NCBI RefSeq assembly: GCF_033958435.1 | Contig: NC_134144.1 | Location: forward strand, 14,564,010-14,628,009 | From: Carettochelys insculpta | Lineage: Eukaryota; Chordata; Testudines; Carettochelyidae | Reading direction: 5' to 3' | DNA: 64,000 nucleotides | Shown here: positions 24,246-36,005 of the stretch, piece after piece | Layout: each line of letters opens with the position of its first letter | Numbering within the stretch: position 1 is the stretch's first letter | Translations under genes and position numbers: made by a program | Notes under the pieces: generated by a model | Told to the model about the DNA's origin: nothing | Database searches by the model: none | What the model saw: only the letters and a program-made list of their open reading frames with translations

Positions 24246-26742
24246 ATTGGTATGCTCAAAGGCTATCTGCAGGACTGAGCCATGCTCACCACTCAGGTGG
24301 CCAAATGCCTGGCTTCCCCCACTCTGTGAATTGTTCTGAGGTTTAGGTAGGAGATGGGCATCTGGATGCACCATACGGGGCAGCAGTGTGCATGCCCCAG
24401 GGTCTAAAACAGGCACTTAGGAGACTATTTCAATGGGAAGTTAGGAGCAGAGTGAGTGTAGATGCCTACAAGATTAAGCACAACCATGCTGTTGTCTGTA
24501 GTTTTGTGGTCACGTTGATGCTGCGCATGGGGCCCTCGGGGTCTAAGGCTGGAGTTTAGGTACCTAAGGTGCTTCATGGATTGCACCCAAAGTGACCATC
24601 TTGCCCAAATGTTAACTCATTAGCTGCAATTTTAGAAATGCTATTCCCACCTACTCTTCTTGCACCAATAAGAAAAGCCTGCTAGTGAGAGAATCTCCCT
24701 TCCCCCACCCTCTTCCCCGAAGACAGAATTGGGACCCACCTCACTATTGTGGGAACCAGCTCAGCAGCTGTGTTCTGTGCAAATGACCTCTCCAGCCACT
24801 CTTGGTGCTCTTAATCCAGAGCAGGCTCACTAAAAAGCTCGTCAAGAGTCACTACTTAGAATCTGCTAAAATCCTGGACCCCTCCAAACTGGCCTTCCGG
24901 CCAAAGTTTGAAATGGAGCAGTTGACCTGGAACTGTTCATCTCATTCTTGGAAGAGGCTAGGACATCCTTGACCTTGTTGCCTGGAGGAAAAAGGGAGGT
25001 GCTCAGATACTCCTGGTGATGGACTTCACAAGAACCTAGAGAGTTTCTTAGCTCTGCGCCCTTATAGCTGCATGTCTGATACATATTTTCTGTGTTAATG
25101 CAGCCAATCTGTTTTCCCAGGCTTTTTCTGCAAGGGGGTGGGTCTTGAGTGGGATTCTGAAGCTGATGGCTAGAAGGAGCCATTGGTTGGCACACAGCCA
25201 ATTTGTAAATGTTTTTGTTTGATTGTTGTACAAAATCTAAAACATATGCTAAGAAATGGGTGATTAATATACTTTAAATAAATACATCAATTTATGGAAA
25301 ATCTGGTCACCTTGATTTGATTAATGCTCAGGAGGAAAGACAATACAACAGTAGCTAGCTAACCGGTACTCCTTGGGTTAAACAATACAATTTAGAGACT
25401 ATGGACCAGAGCCTCAACTTTTATAAATCATTGTGGCTCTATATGAAGGAATATTTTGCACCAGCTGAGGATCTGGTCGCAAGATCTTGTAAGTGCTTAG
25501 TGTTCAGGCCAAATATATGGGTTGTCTGATTCTTGCAAAATTGTTTCTGTGCATAGATTGTGGCTCCAGGAAATATGTCTCAAATTTAATACTCTACTAC
25601 CCTGGTGGATTACACTGAAGCAGGAGCTACAAGGAAGCATCCAAAAGTATTTAAGAAAGAATACATGCTTTTATTTAGTGTCCAATTTCTGCAGGGCTCT
25701 CATGCAGTCATTTGTCATCAACAAACAGCCAACTCCCACTTTTCACCACTACATAAAGAACATTGAATGTTCACTGTCTTGGAGATGAAAATAAAATATA
25801 TTTACCACTGCTCCAAAACCCATTAAAGTCAGAGGAAAGTTTCCCATTGACTTTAAAGGGAACTAGGTTGGGCAGTGGCCAAAAACCCTTAGTCTGGAAG
25901 GTGGAGAAAATCATGTAGATTGTTCCTCCAGGAAGGTATGTAGGATGAATTATAGATCTGGAATTTTGGCAGATTGGTTATGTTAATTTGTATTGAACTC
26001 ATGTAATCTTGAAAGAATGAGACTTGGCGATGAGAGAAATTTTGCTTGAGTTGGTTCTACAAGACTTTTTCATCCAAATGGACATCCATGGATTTTTAAT
26101 GGCTTTGGATTAGGCCCTTAGTACTGAGAGTTAAAATCTAATCACGTGAGTTTCTGCATTGGAGAATCTTTCTCCCCCACCCTCAACATCCCCTTCCAAA
26201 CCAATTTAGTTTAGGGAACTGTTAAATCCTTCCCTTGACCTACCATAACTAATTGAGGTTGGGCTTTTTGATATTCATCTCCTATTTATAGCATAATCCT
26301 TCCATCTGGAAACTGAGCACCAAGCCACAATATTGCTTTCTTCATCTCCAACACAATAACCACAAATATTAAACACTTTTAAGGCTTTTTCTTATATTGC
26401 TCACCACATAGTTCAGTAAATCATTATCAGTTCAGACTCCAAAGAAAGACAGAAATAATTGCTGGAAGATAAAATTCTGTTGAGATTTTTATTTGCTATC
26501 AGAACAATTAGATGGAATATACTGTTGAGCAGCAGAAAGGACTTCTGTGCAGTCCAAATGGATAGCACAAGTATCATTTAAGTATAGGAATTTAATACTG
26601 AGTATTTTTTGGAAGAGAAGTTTTCTGTATTTTTTCATTTCTTCCCCTTTAAGAAAATGTATATAGTTCTATAGATAACCAAACATAGGATCTAATCTTG
26701 CAAACATTTCTGCATATACTTATCTGTAGCCACATCCATTTA
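24246..26742. other. Mostly unannotated, with two short ancient palindromes
   Basis: At 25402-25479 arms gaccagagcctcaactt and gctgaggatctggtc form one of the foldback repeats listed at 10517. At 25811-25870 a cccattaaagtcagagg / cccattgactttaaaggg pair is a related type. No gene recognised. Confidence 0.4.
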
Positions 26743-26940
26743 GGGCTGGTCCACACTAGGAATTTGCATTGGTGTAGTTAGCTGTCTCTGGGGTCAGAGA
26801 AATCTGTAGACACAGTGATTGAATCCCCCAGAATTCTATCAACCTATCTATTTCCTCTCGGGGAGGTAGATTATCCCATCTGTCATCATTTGTAGGGTCT
26901 ACACTGTGGGGATGTAGTGTTTTAAGTGTGAAAATAGCCT
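26743..26940 (+). mobile_element. Degenerate MITE fragment with GGGCTGGTCCACACTAG end
   Basis: The left end and the inner blocks cagaattctatcaacc, tcggggaggtagatta and gggtctacactgtgg fit a common turtle foldback DNA element whose consensus carries GTCTACACT ends. Strongly diverged. Confidence 0.5.
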
Positions 26941-27590
26941 AAGCCATTGATTTCAACTGGACTACTCACGTACATTAAAATAAATGCATGTATTTGTAGA
27001 GTAGAGGTCATACTGTGTGAGTGCTTGATGCACTGTGTGGTCACAGATGACTAATGCTCACTCAGGGCATGTCAAAACCATTTTGGGCAGTTCAGTTACA
27101 GGCTTGCATTTAATTTCTTAATATGTATGTGTTTTCCACTGATATATCTGCTTGATTTGCACCTGTAAAGGTATAGATGCCAGGTAGACTAATAACCATG
27201 TTTTAAATCATTATACAAGTGTGCCCGGGGATAAGGTTGGACTGGATTAACTAAATCAAATCAATACAAATCACATGTTGAGAACAGAGTGGGTCTTTCA
27301 AAGTTGCCTCTGCTCTGTCAGTCAGCTCTTGAAGCAACCTGTTTTAATCAGGACATTCTACAAGAAAATAATTTTAAGCAGTCATATTTATTGATGATGA
27401 TTGCTTGTTAACTGAGACTCCTATTGGTAGTTTGCTAGTATTCGTGTGTTTCTCAGTCCCATGCTGGTTTTACCTAACTTTCCTCAGCTTCTGTCGTGTC
27501 TGATCTGTGATCTATGCAGAGAGTAAGTGAAAGTTTGTGGCCAGCTTCACCACTCTCTGTTGGCTTGCTTTCTCCCCTCACATCCTCTAT
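26941..27590. other. Unannotated stretch
   Basis: No gene or repeat recognised. Confidence 0.35.
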
Positions 27591-28620
27591 GAATGGTGAT
27601 CTGCTACAGTGGGCATCCCATCCACAGCTATTCCTTACCCTGGGTAGGTAGTGGGTTCAATCCATATCCCAGTGCTGGCATTACCATATCGCAACACCAT
27701 GGCTCTCTGCAGTACATTGACCAACTCCTTGAAGCTCCTGTGACTATTAGACTAGAGAAGAAGGGGAGGAGAAACAATGGCAGGTCACACTGAAAGGTGA
27801 ACAGTCGGGCTGTAGTGGGGTTATGTAGAGGTGTTTTCTGCATTTTGCCCTCTGGGTGTGGGAAGGCCACAACACCTCACTGCAGTCAGTCTCTGGAACT
27901 CCCTTGTTGAGGGCAAGATTGCAGTTTCCATGACCAGTTCCCTTCAGCAGGGTCAGGGCAAACAGTACTTAAGCTGATCCCGGTACAGGGCAGGGCAGCA
28001 GTCAATATAGGGCTCAGGTTCTTCTCAGCAGTGCAGAGCAAATGACCAGTAAATACTTAGACCAGCCCTACCTCAGGGCAAGGCCTGCAGTCAATCAGGG
28101 CTCGGCTCCTTTTAGTGGGGCTGAGCAAACCAGTAGTCCAGTGCAGGTCCAGAGAGGAGGAGCATGCCACCCTGTGAAGGGTGGAAAGGGGCACAGACCC
28201 ATCCACTTCACTGCACCCCAGCCTGGGGCCCTAACAGCAGCCATCACTAGCTGCTGGTGAGTGGAGATCCAGACTGCAAAACACTGACATGGGGATACAG
28301 GACTTCCTGAGCCAACTAGGGTCAGCTGCCCCCAGGCTACTTCCTAGCTTTCCTCTGTAGGTACCTGGCTTCCAGGATGGGTAATCGGGGAGCTCAGGCA
28401 CTTCAGTGTCCTCAGGTTAGAAGGCAAGTGACAGGTCAGGAGTCTCCTCTGGGGTCCGGTCAGGGCCAGCTTGATCCATTGGGTTTCCCTTTTCAGGAGC
28501 CTGATCCTTCCAGCAGCTGCTGAGCTTGGAGCTCTGCCTGTTATATTTCCTGTCCTATGCAGTAGTCTCAGGCCTTTAGGAAGGATTCTTAATGCTTCTG
28601 GAGTGGGGTGAGGCCATACC
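27591..28620. mobile_element. Probable LTR or unclassified retroelement segment
   Basis: Blocks such as actcccttgttgagggca, gtacagggcagggcagcag, gtccagagaggaggagcatg and ggccctaacagcagcc form a long GC-rich segment I associate with a recurrent turtle LTR-type repeat. No internal coding region, no defined ends and no target duplication, so class is tentative. Confidence 0.35.
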
Positions 28621-29195
28621 ACTTCACTATAGATTACTAATGGGTTTCTTACAGAATCGGCCTTGGGACCTATATTATTTAACATGTTCATTACAGACAC
28701 TAGAAGTGGGAGTGTGCTAATAAAATGTGTGGATGATACACAGTTGAGAGGCATTGCCAATATGGAGGAGAACTGAAATATCATATATCATCTACTAAAT
28801 TGGAATAAAAGAAAGTGGATGGAATTTAATAGTGAAAAGTGCAAGGCCATGCACTCAGGGACTACTACTAATAATTTTTTCTACAAGGTGAAGATGCAAC
28901 AGAGGAGAAAGACCTGAGTGTGTTGGCTAATCACAGAATGACTATGACCCATCAAAGTGATGTAGCAGTGGGGGTGGGGAAATAATGTAGTCCTAGTGCA
29001 TCAGCTGAGGTATTACAGTAGAGACAGAGATGTATTAATACTACTATACAAGACACTGTTGAGGCCACATCAGATGTACTGTTTCACTCTGGTCTCCTAT
29101 GTTTAAGAATCATGAATTCAAACTTGATCAGGAGCAGCAGGGCTACTAGGATGCTCTGAGGAATGGAAAACCTATCTTATGAGAGGAGGCTCAGA

Positions 29196-29575
29196 GGCTG
29201 TGTCTACACTGGAGGGTTTTGTCGACAAAATCTGAGGAATGTCCAGATTCCCAAGGTATTCTGTCAACAGTACGTCAGCCAAACGCAGCACTTTTGTTAA
29301 CAGTCTTATCCTTTTCCCCATGAAGCATAATGCCTCTGACCAAGTTCTGTTGACTGAAAGCCAGTCTGGACATTCGGGGGGCCCCTCTGTTGACAGACAG
29401 GGCTTCCGGGACACCAGGCAGCCCTATCTGCCATGCTTCCCATTTGCTGTTTTTATCAAGAGAGCAGCCAGACTGCTGTCAACAGAGCAGATCAATCTTG
29501 CAATCTGCTTGGCAATTTGGCCGGAATCTGTTGACAGAAGTTTTCGTCAGAAGACATCTTCTGACGACAAATCCC
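29196..29575. mobile_element. Harbinger-like MITE inserted in CR1
   Basis: Left end GGCTGTGTCTACACTGG followed by ttttgtcgacaaaat. The interior repeats ctgttgac motifs in both orientations and ends in an inverted tcagaagacatcttctga. The right terminal repeat is missing. The copy at 35600-35866 keeps that end. Confidence 0.65.
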
Positions 29576-29593
29576 TGTTTAGCTTTTTTAGCT

Positions 29594-29961
29594 CAGTGGT
29601 TCTCAGATATGGGCATGCTGAGGTCTTCCAACAGGTACATCACTTCATTTAGATATTTGCCAAGTTTTACAGTGGGGTTCATAAAATGTACTGCCTTTGC
29701 TAGTGCTAACTAAAATTTCATACTGACACTGATTTGTTTACACCACTATGTATACACTGAAATGTAAGTACGGTATTTATACTCCATTTGAATTTTTTAA
29801 AAAATGATTAAAAAGGAGAAAACAATTTTTGAGGAATAGTGCACCATGACGCTTTCATTATATCTGATTATTTTAAGCAAGTAGTCTTTAAGTGAGGTGT
29901 AACTTGGGCGTACACAAGATAAATCAGACTCCTGAAAGGTCTAGAAAGAGGAGAGCCACTT
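29594..29961 (+). mobile_element. hAT non-autonomous element inserted in CR1
   Basis: Starts CAGTGGTTCTCAGATATGGG and ends GAGGAGAGCCACTT, an imperfect inverted pair. Flanking 8-mers ttttagct (29586-29593) and ctttagcc (29962-29969) agree at six of eight positions, as for a decayed hAT target duplication. The CR1 text resumes directly after it. Confidence 0.7.
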
Positions 29962-30388
29962 CTTTAGCCTAACCAAAGAAGGCTAAAGGAAGATATGTTT
30001 GCTCTCTCTGCATACATTAGAAGGATAAATACAGTGAGGGAGAGAAGGTATTTCCATTGAGCACCAATGAGGATCCCAAAATGAACATACGAGCCATCAT
30101 CAAAATTAGTCTTGAAATTAGGCAAAGGGTTCTAGCCATAAGAGGAATGTAGTTCTAGAACATCTGGGGGAATCCAACTGGCTTCGAGTGGACCTGATAA
30201 AGTTTATGAAGGGGAGGGTATGACAAAATTCCCTGCAATGTCATGTAGCTGATCTGTGACTGCTAGCACCAAACATCTCCTGTGGCTGATGCCAGGACAC
30301 TAGGTGGGGAGGGCTATGAGTTACCACAAATAATTTTTTTCCCAGGTATCTGGCTGTTGGATCTTGCCCACATGCTCAAGGTCTAACT

Positions 30389-30644
30389 CAGGAGTGGGCA
30401 ATAAGCAGCCCACAGGTAGAGTGCGATTCACCAGGTTTAGCTGCTGGCAGGTGACCAGATGCTTTATTTAACTGTGTACAAGTGCTTGAACCTCCTGTTG
30501 GCTCCACATTGCTGTTCCTGGCCAATGGGAGCTGTGAGTGGCCATACATGTGGAAGGGCAGATAAATAAAGAGTCTGGTGGCATGCCAAGGGCTAACTTT
30601 GGCAAACTGCATCCAGCTTGAGTGCCACTTATTGCCCACCCCTA
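30389..30644 (+). mobile_element. hAT non-autonomous element with 8-bp target duplication
   Basis: Terminal inverted repeats CAGGAGTGGGCAATAAG and (inverted) TAGGGGTGGGCAATAAG. Flanks are GTCTAACT (30381-30388) and GTCAAACT (30645-30652), seven of eight identical. Non-coding. Inserted in the CR1 between its tgcccacatgctc and ctcatgatatttgg blocks. Confidence 0.85.
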
Positions 30645-30882
30645 GTCAAACTGCTCATGATATTTGGAGTCAGGAAGCAATTTTCCCCTGGTCATACTGA
30701 TAGAAACCCTGGATTTTGGCTGGTTATTTGTTTACTACCTCTGCAGAAAGAGATCTGAGTCTTTTGCAAATGTTGGATTCATTGTAAGTTAAGTATCGGG
30801 GGGCGGGGGTAGCCATGTTAGTCCGGATCTGTAACAGCAACAAAGGGTCCTGTGGCACCTTGTAGACTAACAGAAAAGTTTT

Positions 30883-30920
30883 GAGCATGAGCTTTCGTGA
30901 GCACAGACTCGCTTCATCAG
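30883..30920 (-). ncRNA. Hammerhead-ribozyme-like core in PLE terminal repeat (type II)
   Basis: On the reverse strand the core reads CTGATGA, a stem II hairpin (GCGAG, loop TCTGTG, CTCAC, with one C-A mismatch), GAAA, then a tiny stem III GC-TCAT-GC and the cleavage-site dinucleotide TC. This matches the CUGANGA...GAAA...UH hammerhead pattern reported for Penelope-like elements, apart from one extra A before stem II. I found no good stem I partner, so activity is unproven. The matching core in the right arm (32315-32352, +) has lost the G of GAAA. Confidence 0.5.
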
Positions 30921-30995
30921 ATGCTGGTCTTGGAAATCTGTAGGGCCAGGTATAAATAAGCCAGAGCAAGGGTGGGGATAACAAGGTTAGCTCAG

Positions 30996-32159
30996 TCAGC
31001 AAGAGTGAGGCTTACTACCACCAGTTGATCTGGAGGTGTGAGCACCAAGGGAGGGGAAGCTGCTTCTGTATTTAGCCAGCCATTCGCAGTCTTTGTTTAA
31101 GCCAGAGCTGAGGGCATCAAATTTGCAGATGAATTGTAGCTCAGAAATTTCTCTTTGGAGTCTGGTCCTGAAATTTCTTTGCTGTAGGATAGCTACTTTT
31201 AAGTCTGCTACTGTGTGGCCTGGGAGACTGAAGTGCTCTCCTACGGGTTTTTGTATATTGCCATTTCTGATGTCTGATTTGTGTATGTTTATTCTTTTAC
31301 ATAGAGACTGTCCAGTTTGTCTGATGTATATAGCAGAGGGGCATTGCTGGCACATGATGGCATAAATTATATTGGTAGATGTGCAGCTGAATGAACCCAC
31401 GATGGTGTGGCTGATCTGGTTAGGTCCTGTAATGGTGTTGCTGGTGTAGATATGTGGGCAGAACTGGCAACGAGGTTTGTTGCATGGATGTGTCCCTAAG
31501 TTAGAGTGACTGTGGTGCAGTGTATAGTTGCTGGTTAGGATTTGCTTCAGGTTGGCAGGTTGTCTGTGAGCAATGATAGGTCTGCCTCCCAAGGCCTGTG
31601 AAAGTGGGGGATCATTGTCCAGGATGGGTTGTAAATCCCTGATGATGTGCTGTAGAGGTTTTAGCTGAGGACTGTAGGTGATGGCTAGTGGTGTTCTGTT
31701 GGTTTCTCTCTTGGGCTTGTGCTGTAGTAAGAGGCTTCGTGGCACACATCTGGCTCTGTTGATCTGTTTTTTCACTTCCTCAGGTGGGTATTGCAGTTTC
31801 AAGAATGCTTGGTACAGATCCTGTAGGTGTTTGTCTCTGTCAGAGGGGTTGGAGCAAATGTGGTTATATCTTAGTGCTTGGCTGTAGTGCTTGGTGTGTC
31901 TGGGATGGAAGCTGGAGGCATGAAGGTAGGTGTAGCGGTCAGTAAGTTTACGGTACAGGGTGGTATTGATGTGGCCATCGTGTATTAGCACTGTGGTGTC
32001 CAGGAAGTGGATCTCCTGTGTGTACTGTTCCAGGCTGAGGTTGATGTTGGGGTGAAAGTTGTTGAAGTCCTGGTGGAATTCCTCCAGAGTCTCCTTCCCA
32101 TGGGTCCAGATGATGAAGATGTCATCAGTGTAACGTAAGTAGAGACTGCGAATGGCTGG
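30996..32159 (-). pseudogene. Penelope-like RT (C-terminal part) plus GIY-YIG endonuclease, 5'-truncated
   Basis: An uninterrupted frame of 387 codons, stopping at 30996-30998. It opens directly after a TAG formed at the inverted junction and has no ATG near its start. The first residues contain RYTDDIFIIW, the YxDD catalytic motif of the reverse transcriptase palm (normally YIDD or similar). A linker with PCNKPRCQFCPHI follows, a Cys/His zinc-like motif typical of Penelope elements with an endonuclease. The GIY-YIG domain then shows NIIYAIM and AIYIRQTGQSLCKR. The glycine of the YIG half is replaced by arginine (YIR), which should damage nuclease activity. The C-terminus contains SGLNKD, a block shared with the other two PLE frames in this window. 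It lacks fingers and most of the palm, so it cannot retrotranspose alone. Confidence 0.85.
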
Positions 32160-32408
32160 CTAAATACAGAAGCAGCTTCCCCTCCCTTGGTGTTCACACC
32201 TCCAGATCAACTGCTGGTAGTAAGCCTCACTCTTGCTGACTGAGGTAACCTTGTTATCCCCACCCTTGCTCTGGCTTATTTATACCTGGCCCTGCAGATT
32301 TCCAAGACCAGCATCTGATGAAGTGAGTCTGTGCTCACAAAAGCTCATGCTCAAAACTTTTCTGTTAGTCTATAAGGTGCCACAGGGCCCTTCGTTATTG
32401 TAAGTTAA

Positions 32409-32598
32409 GGTTACCATGTTTGAGCTTTCAAAAATGAGGACACCCCTGAGAGGAAATGTATCTGTGTCAGTACCTACGACTCACGTTTTATTAAAGTACT
32501 ATATATTCTGTGACACACTAATGCAACCTGAGTTGGTTGACACAGATAAAGATACACTCCCTCTCAGGAGAGTCCCATTTTTTTTACATGGTAACCCC
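32409..32598. mobile_element. Small palindromic DNA element next to the PLE
   Basis: Outer arms GGTTACCATGT and ACATGGTAACC are inverted. Inside them are further inverted blocks (aggacacccctgagagg against cctctcaggagagtccc, and tctgtgtca against tgacacaga). It directly abuts the PLE target duplication. Superfamily not determined. Confidence 0.55.
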
Positions 32599-32750
32599 AT
32601 GTAGGCTGGCCTCTACATCACGATTTGAGGATGCAGTAATTCAGCCAGAGGTTATGAGTCTACTACAGGAGTGGGATGGTGAGGATTTGCAATGTGCAGG
32701 AGGCCAAAATAGATGAACATATTAGTCCCTTCTGACCTTAAGAGTTGAGT

Positions 32751-35160
32751 CTGTTAATCAAGAAATACCTTTAATTGTGACTAAAGACCATTCACTGAGG
32801 TGCCTTGATTAAGTGTATTTGTATGTGGTGGGCACTCTAATTACTTAACATAGATTAGCTAATCTATGTAGAAGCTAACGATCAGCGTTGGATCTTAATT
32901 CTACTCCCAATGAAGTCAATAATATAGATTTCAAATTCCATCCATATATGACTGTTATGACTATTGTCAGATTAATTTCTTCAAGAAAAGTATCGACAGC
33001 AAATTATTTTGTCCCCGAAGCCTGTCTCCAGTATGGGGTATATGTTGCTATGCACTGCGTAGACAAAGAATAGCTACAGTCCTCAAAAAGTGAAGTATTA
33101 CTGGGCTTAGGGGATCAAGCTTGAAAGAACTCCTGTGTGAAGAGTGCACACATGGAAAGCTTCAAGTGGAAAGGAAGACACTGTTGGCAACACTTCCTCC
33201 ACAGGGACTCAGATCTCCATGGAGTTCCACATTTGTTGTCTCACTATAATTTCCTTCTCAAATGTGTTTTAGTTTAGAAAGGAAAAGCTGATTTATTTTG
33301 CACCCATGCTGCCAGCCTGGCAACCTCAGGATGGGGTTTGAAAGTCTGACTGGGTTCTTTTAATTCTGGCACATCCTTGTAAGTTATAAAGGTTTTACAA
33401 ATCCGGTTGTTACTTGTATGCCCTTTGTCACAGTGCAACTGTCCCTGAATAGGCTGGCACAGGTGTAAGTCATTGGAGCTTGTTAAGCAATTCAAATAAT
33501 GATCCATAAGGACAATCAGTCTCAATCCCTTCTAGTAGGCCCTGCAAGTATTAACAGGAATAAAGAGCCCTAAGCCTGTTGTGGGTGAGAGAGAGAGAGG
33601 TGTACGTCACCCTGTGAACACATAAGGCCAGACCTCTCAACTTCAAAGGAGTCATTTGTATAGTACTTCTCAGAGCTGAATGACATTGTTTGTCCCCTAT
33701 AAGAATGTATCATTCAAATATCCCACTGTATCTTACTACAACTTCGGAGATGGAGTGGTGCAATGGTTCTGAGATGTCCATAAAGCCTAGGGGTCAGATC
33801 CTCAACTGTTACAAACCAGCATAGCTTCATTAGCCTATGCTGAATTATACCCCCAAGGATCTGGACCTATGGGACAGTTTTTTTCCTTGTATAACTGGCT
33901 TTAGTGGGGTTACACCAGGTATATATGTCCTTATGCATGTAAACAGGTCCAACAATGGCAGTACTGCAACATAATTATTGATTAATTTAGAAGTCATTGA
34001 AATGTAGATTGACTAGTGAGAGAGAGCATGCAAACACGTGTGATATTACTGCTTGAGTTTAACTGACTTCAGAACTGTCAGAAACAAGTATCTGTAAACT
34101 CCTAAATAAATGTTCGTCTTAGCCACTTTGATATAGGATTATTCACTCTTGACATATTATAAAAATTAAAGAAAATTTAATGTCCATCTGGACAGGAGTC
34201 TTTTGCCAACTGCTATTGCTACCAGCTGCAAAATACACAGACTACAAGCCATCCAGCTGCCATACAGTTGGTGCCAAGAAAAAGCAAGCTGCCAATGATC
34301 CTTCAAGTGTCAGGGCTGGCATGCAGTCATCACGATGGGGGGAGAAGTGCTATGAAACTGATCAATAAGGAGTCTAATTTTCAGGCAGTAGTAGTTGTGT
34401 TAGTGTGTTTGCCTTTAAAATCAAGTAAGAGAGGACAGCTGAGAGCTGATCAGCTTTCCTGGAACTGCAGAAGCCACCCCGAACTGTGTTTTTTTACCCA
34501 CTTGTCAGTGTCTATTCTGCTTACAGTGATGCATTCCACTGTAGCTTATGACAGCCATGCAAAACTATAACACTTAAAAATTTGGTTCCTTTCTTTGGAT
34601 ATGTTTTTGCTTACTATTTCCTCTCATGCAGTCTGTTTGTTCCAGGAACACAGTGAGGGTCCTTCCCTAGCAGCATTTTCAAACAATAAAATATTTTGGT
34701 CACTGCAGTTCTGGATTTACTTGACTCTTTCCAAAATACTGGGAATCTGCTATTTTTCTTGAGGAAACCAAACTGCTTTATTTATCTCTGGGGACTCTGT
34801 AAAGGCCTCTCCAACTGCTTGGTATCTTGGAAGGTATATTTCACTGGATCCAGAGGAGCTAATGGAGTGCTTAGGGCTAATTATCTCTAAATTGAAATTA
34901 GACCTCTCTCTTAGAAAAGACAATAGAATCTTTCTTTTTGGGGAAAATACGTGGTCCAAACTGGCAATGGCAGCGAGATTATTGTGTGCATTTTTGTCAA
35001 GAATGTTAACACGTACTTTATGATGGAAGTAAGTAGAAAGCAATATTCCAAACCCCGTTGGCTTAAACTGTAGGTATCTTGTTTTCTTCTGTACTTTGCT
35101 TTAGGGCTTGATTGGAAACTTAGCTGTACAATCTGCCTGAGAAAGTGACAGATAAACTCT
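32751..35160. other. Mostly unannotated, with one short palindrome
   Basis: An old foldback repeat lies at 33790-33868 (gggtcagatcctcaact with agcatagcttcattagcc and aaggatctggacc). A short GA run lies near 33588. No gene recognised. Confidence 0.35.
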
Positions 35161-35250
35161 GGGACAGATTCTCAGTGGATGTTAATCTGTGCCATTCCAC
35201 TGAAGTCAAAGGAAATATGCTGATGTATGCCGGTTCAGAATCTGTCCCTG
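35161..35250. repeat. Short ancient palindromic repeat
   Basis: Inverted arms gggacagattctcag and cagaatctgtccc around ccattccactgaagtcaaagg. Confidence 0.45.
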
Positions 35251-35329
35251 AGTGTGTAATAAATAGGGGTCTGTGTCTGGGTCAGAGGTTGCAGAAGTCC
35301 TGGATTCTGTGACTTGCTAGGACTTCTGC

Positions 35330-35590
35330 AGTAGCCAGCGTGGCTGACCAACCATCTGGTTCTGGGGCCAGCAGCTATGGTAGCCCCAGGGACAGCCACA
35401 CTGACCACTGCTGGAACTTTTCTGCAGCCAGCCACTCAAGTAGCCCCATGTCCAGCTGCACCAGGCAGCACTTGGGCAGCAGCTGGCCCTGGTGCCTGCT
35501 TAAGCAGCATTCCTGGAGGTGGCCAGAGCAGCTGTTGCTTGGCAGCCCCCAGCAGCTTGTGCGGCTGACCCTGCTCCACATCCCCAAGAT
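35330..35590. repeat. GC-rich block with imperfect tandem copies
   Basis: Motifs such as cagccagc, gtagcccca and ccagcagct recur with irregular spacing. All frames are open, which explains four overlapping open frames with no recognisable domain. Confidence 0.35.
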
Positions 35591-35599
35591 TTAGCAATA

Positions 35600-35866
35600 T
35601 TTTTAGACAAGAGGAATTTTTCAGCAGAAGTTACTGTCAGATGATCTCTTCAAATAAAACTTCTATTGACAGACTGCAGCCAGACTGCAGGATGGCTCAG
35701 ACTGCCCAGCCGCTCTATCAGCAAAACAGCCAACTGGAAGCACAGCAGAGAGGTGTCGACAGTAAGGGCTTCCAGGGCAGTCAGCCCTTGGGAATCTGGA
35801 TGCTTCACAGGTTTTGTTGACAAAACAGCCATTTTGCCAACAAATCCCTCTAGTGTAGACATAGCC
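35600..35866. mobile_element. Harbinger-like MITE, right half
   Basis: Ends CTCTAGTGTAGACATAGCC with inverted ttttgttgacaaaaca just inside. Interior blocks cagactgcagccagac, gtcgacag and gcttccagggcagtcag match the reverse complement of the copy at 29196-29575. The left end is worn. Confidence 0.6.
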
Positions 35867-35884
35867 CTATTTACTTACCACTAG

Positions 35885-36005
35885 TAGGTTTTGAGTCACA
35901 GATTTTAAGGCTATTAGGGGCACAACAATCCAGGCTGACCTCTGACATAACACAAGCCATTGGATTCTTCCATCAGAGGGAATTATTCTGCCCTGCTACA
36001 TAAAT
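35885..36005 (-). mobile_element. CR1 LINE 3'-end fragment
   Basis: Blocks gattttaaggctattaggggcac, ccaggctgacctctg and aacacaagccattgga are the reverse complement of the conserved CR1 3' tail. Confidence 0.5.

Larger units (their letters stand above)
30794..32396 (-). mobile_element. Penelope-like retroelement with inverted terminal arms and perfect 13-bp target duplication
   Basis: The insertion lies between two copies of ATTGTAAGTTAAG (30781-30793 and 32397-32409). Left arm 30794-31095 and right arm about 32144-32396 are inverted copies of each other, sharing agcagcttcccctccctt, ttatttatacctggccct and ggtgccacagg. The right arm lacks the last 45 or so bases (the cggactaacatggctac end). 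Between the arms one reverse-strand frame encodes the end of a reverse transcriptase and a GIY-YIG endonuclease. Most of the reverse transcriptase is missing, so this is a 5'-truncated copy that snapped back at its 5' side. Confidence 0.9.
28628..32750 (+). mobile_element. CR1 LINE 3' part, split by five later insertions
   Basis: Pieces of one CR1 in the same orientation occur at 28628-29195, 29962-30388, 30645-30780 and about 32600-32750. They run in the correct order of the element: the RT region with the decayed gatgatacaca block, then ttagcctaaccaaagaaggc, aagtttatgaaggggaggg, tgcccacatgctcaagg, and the tail with agccagaggttatgag, gcaatgtgcaggagg and tcccttctgacctta. Between the pieces lie a MITE (29196), a hAT (29594), a second hAT (30389), a PLE (30794) and a small palindromic DNA element (32409). 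The reading frame is full of stops, so it is long dead. Confidence 0.8.

Noticed and set aside
29239..29713. Two long plus-strand frames
   Set aside because: Located in a MITE and hAT inserted in CR1; no domain recognised.
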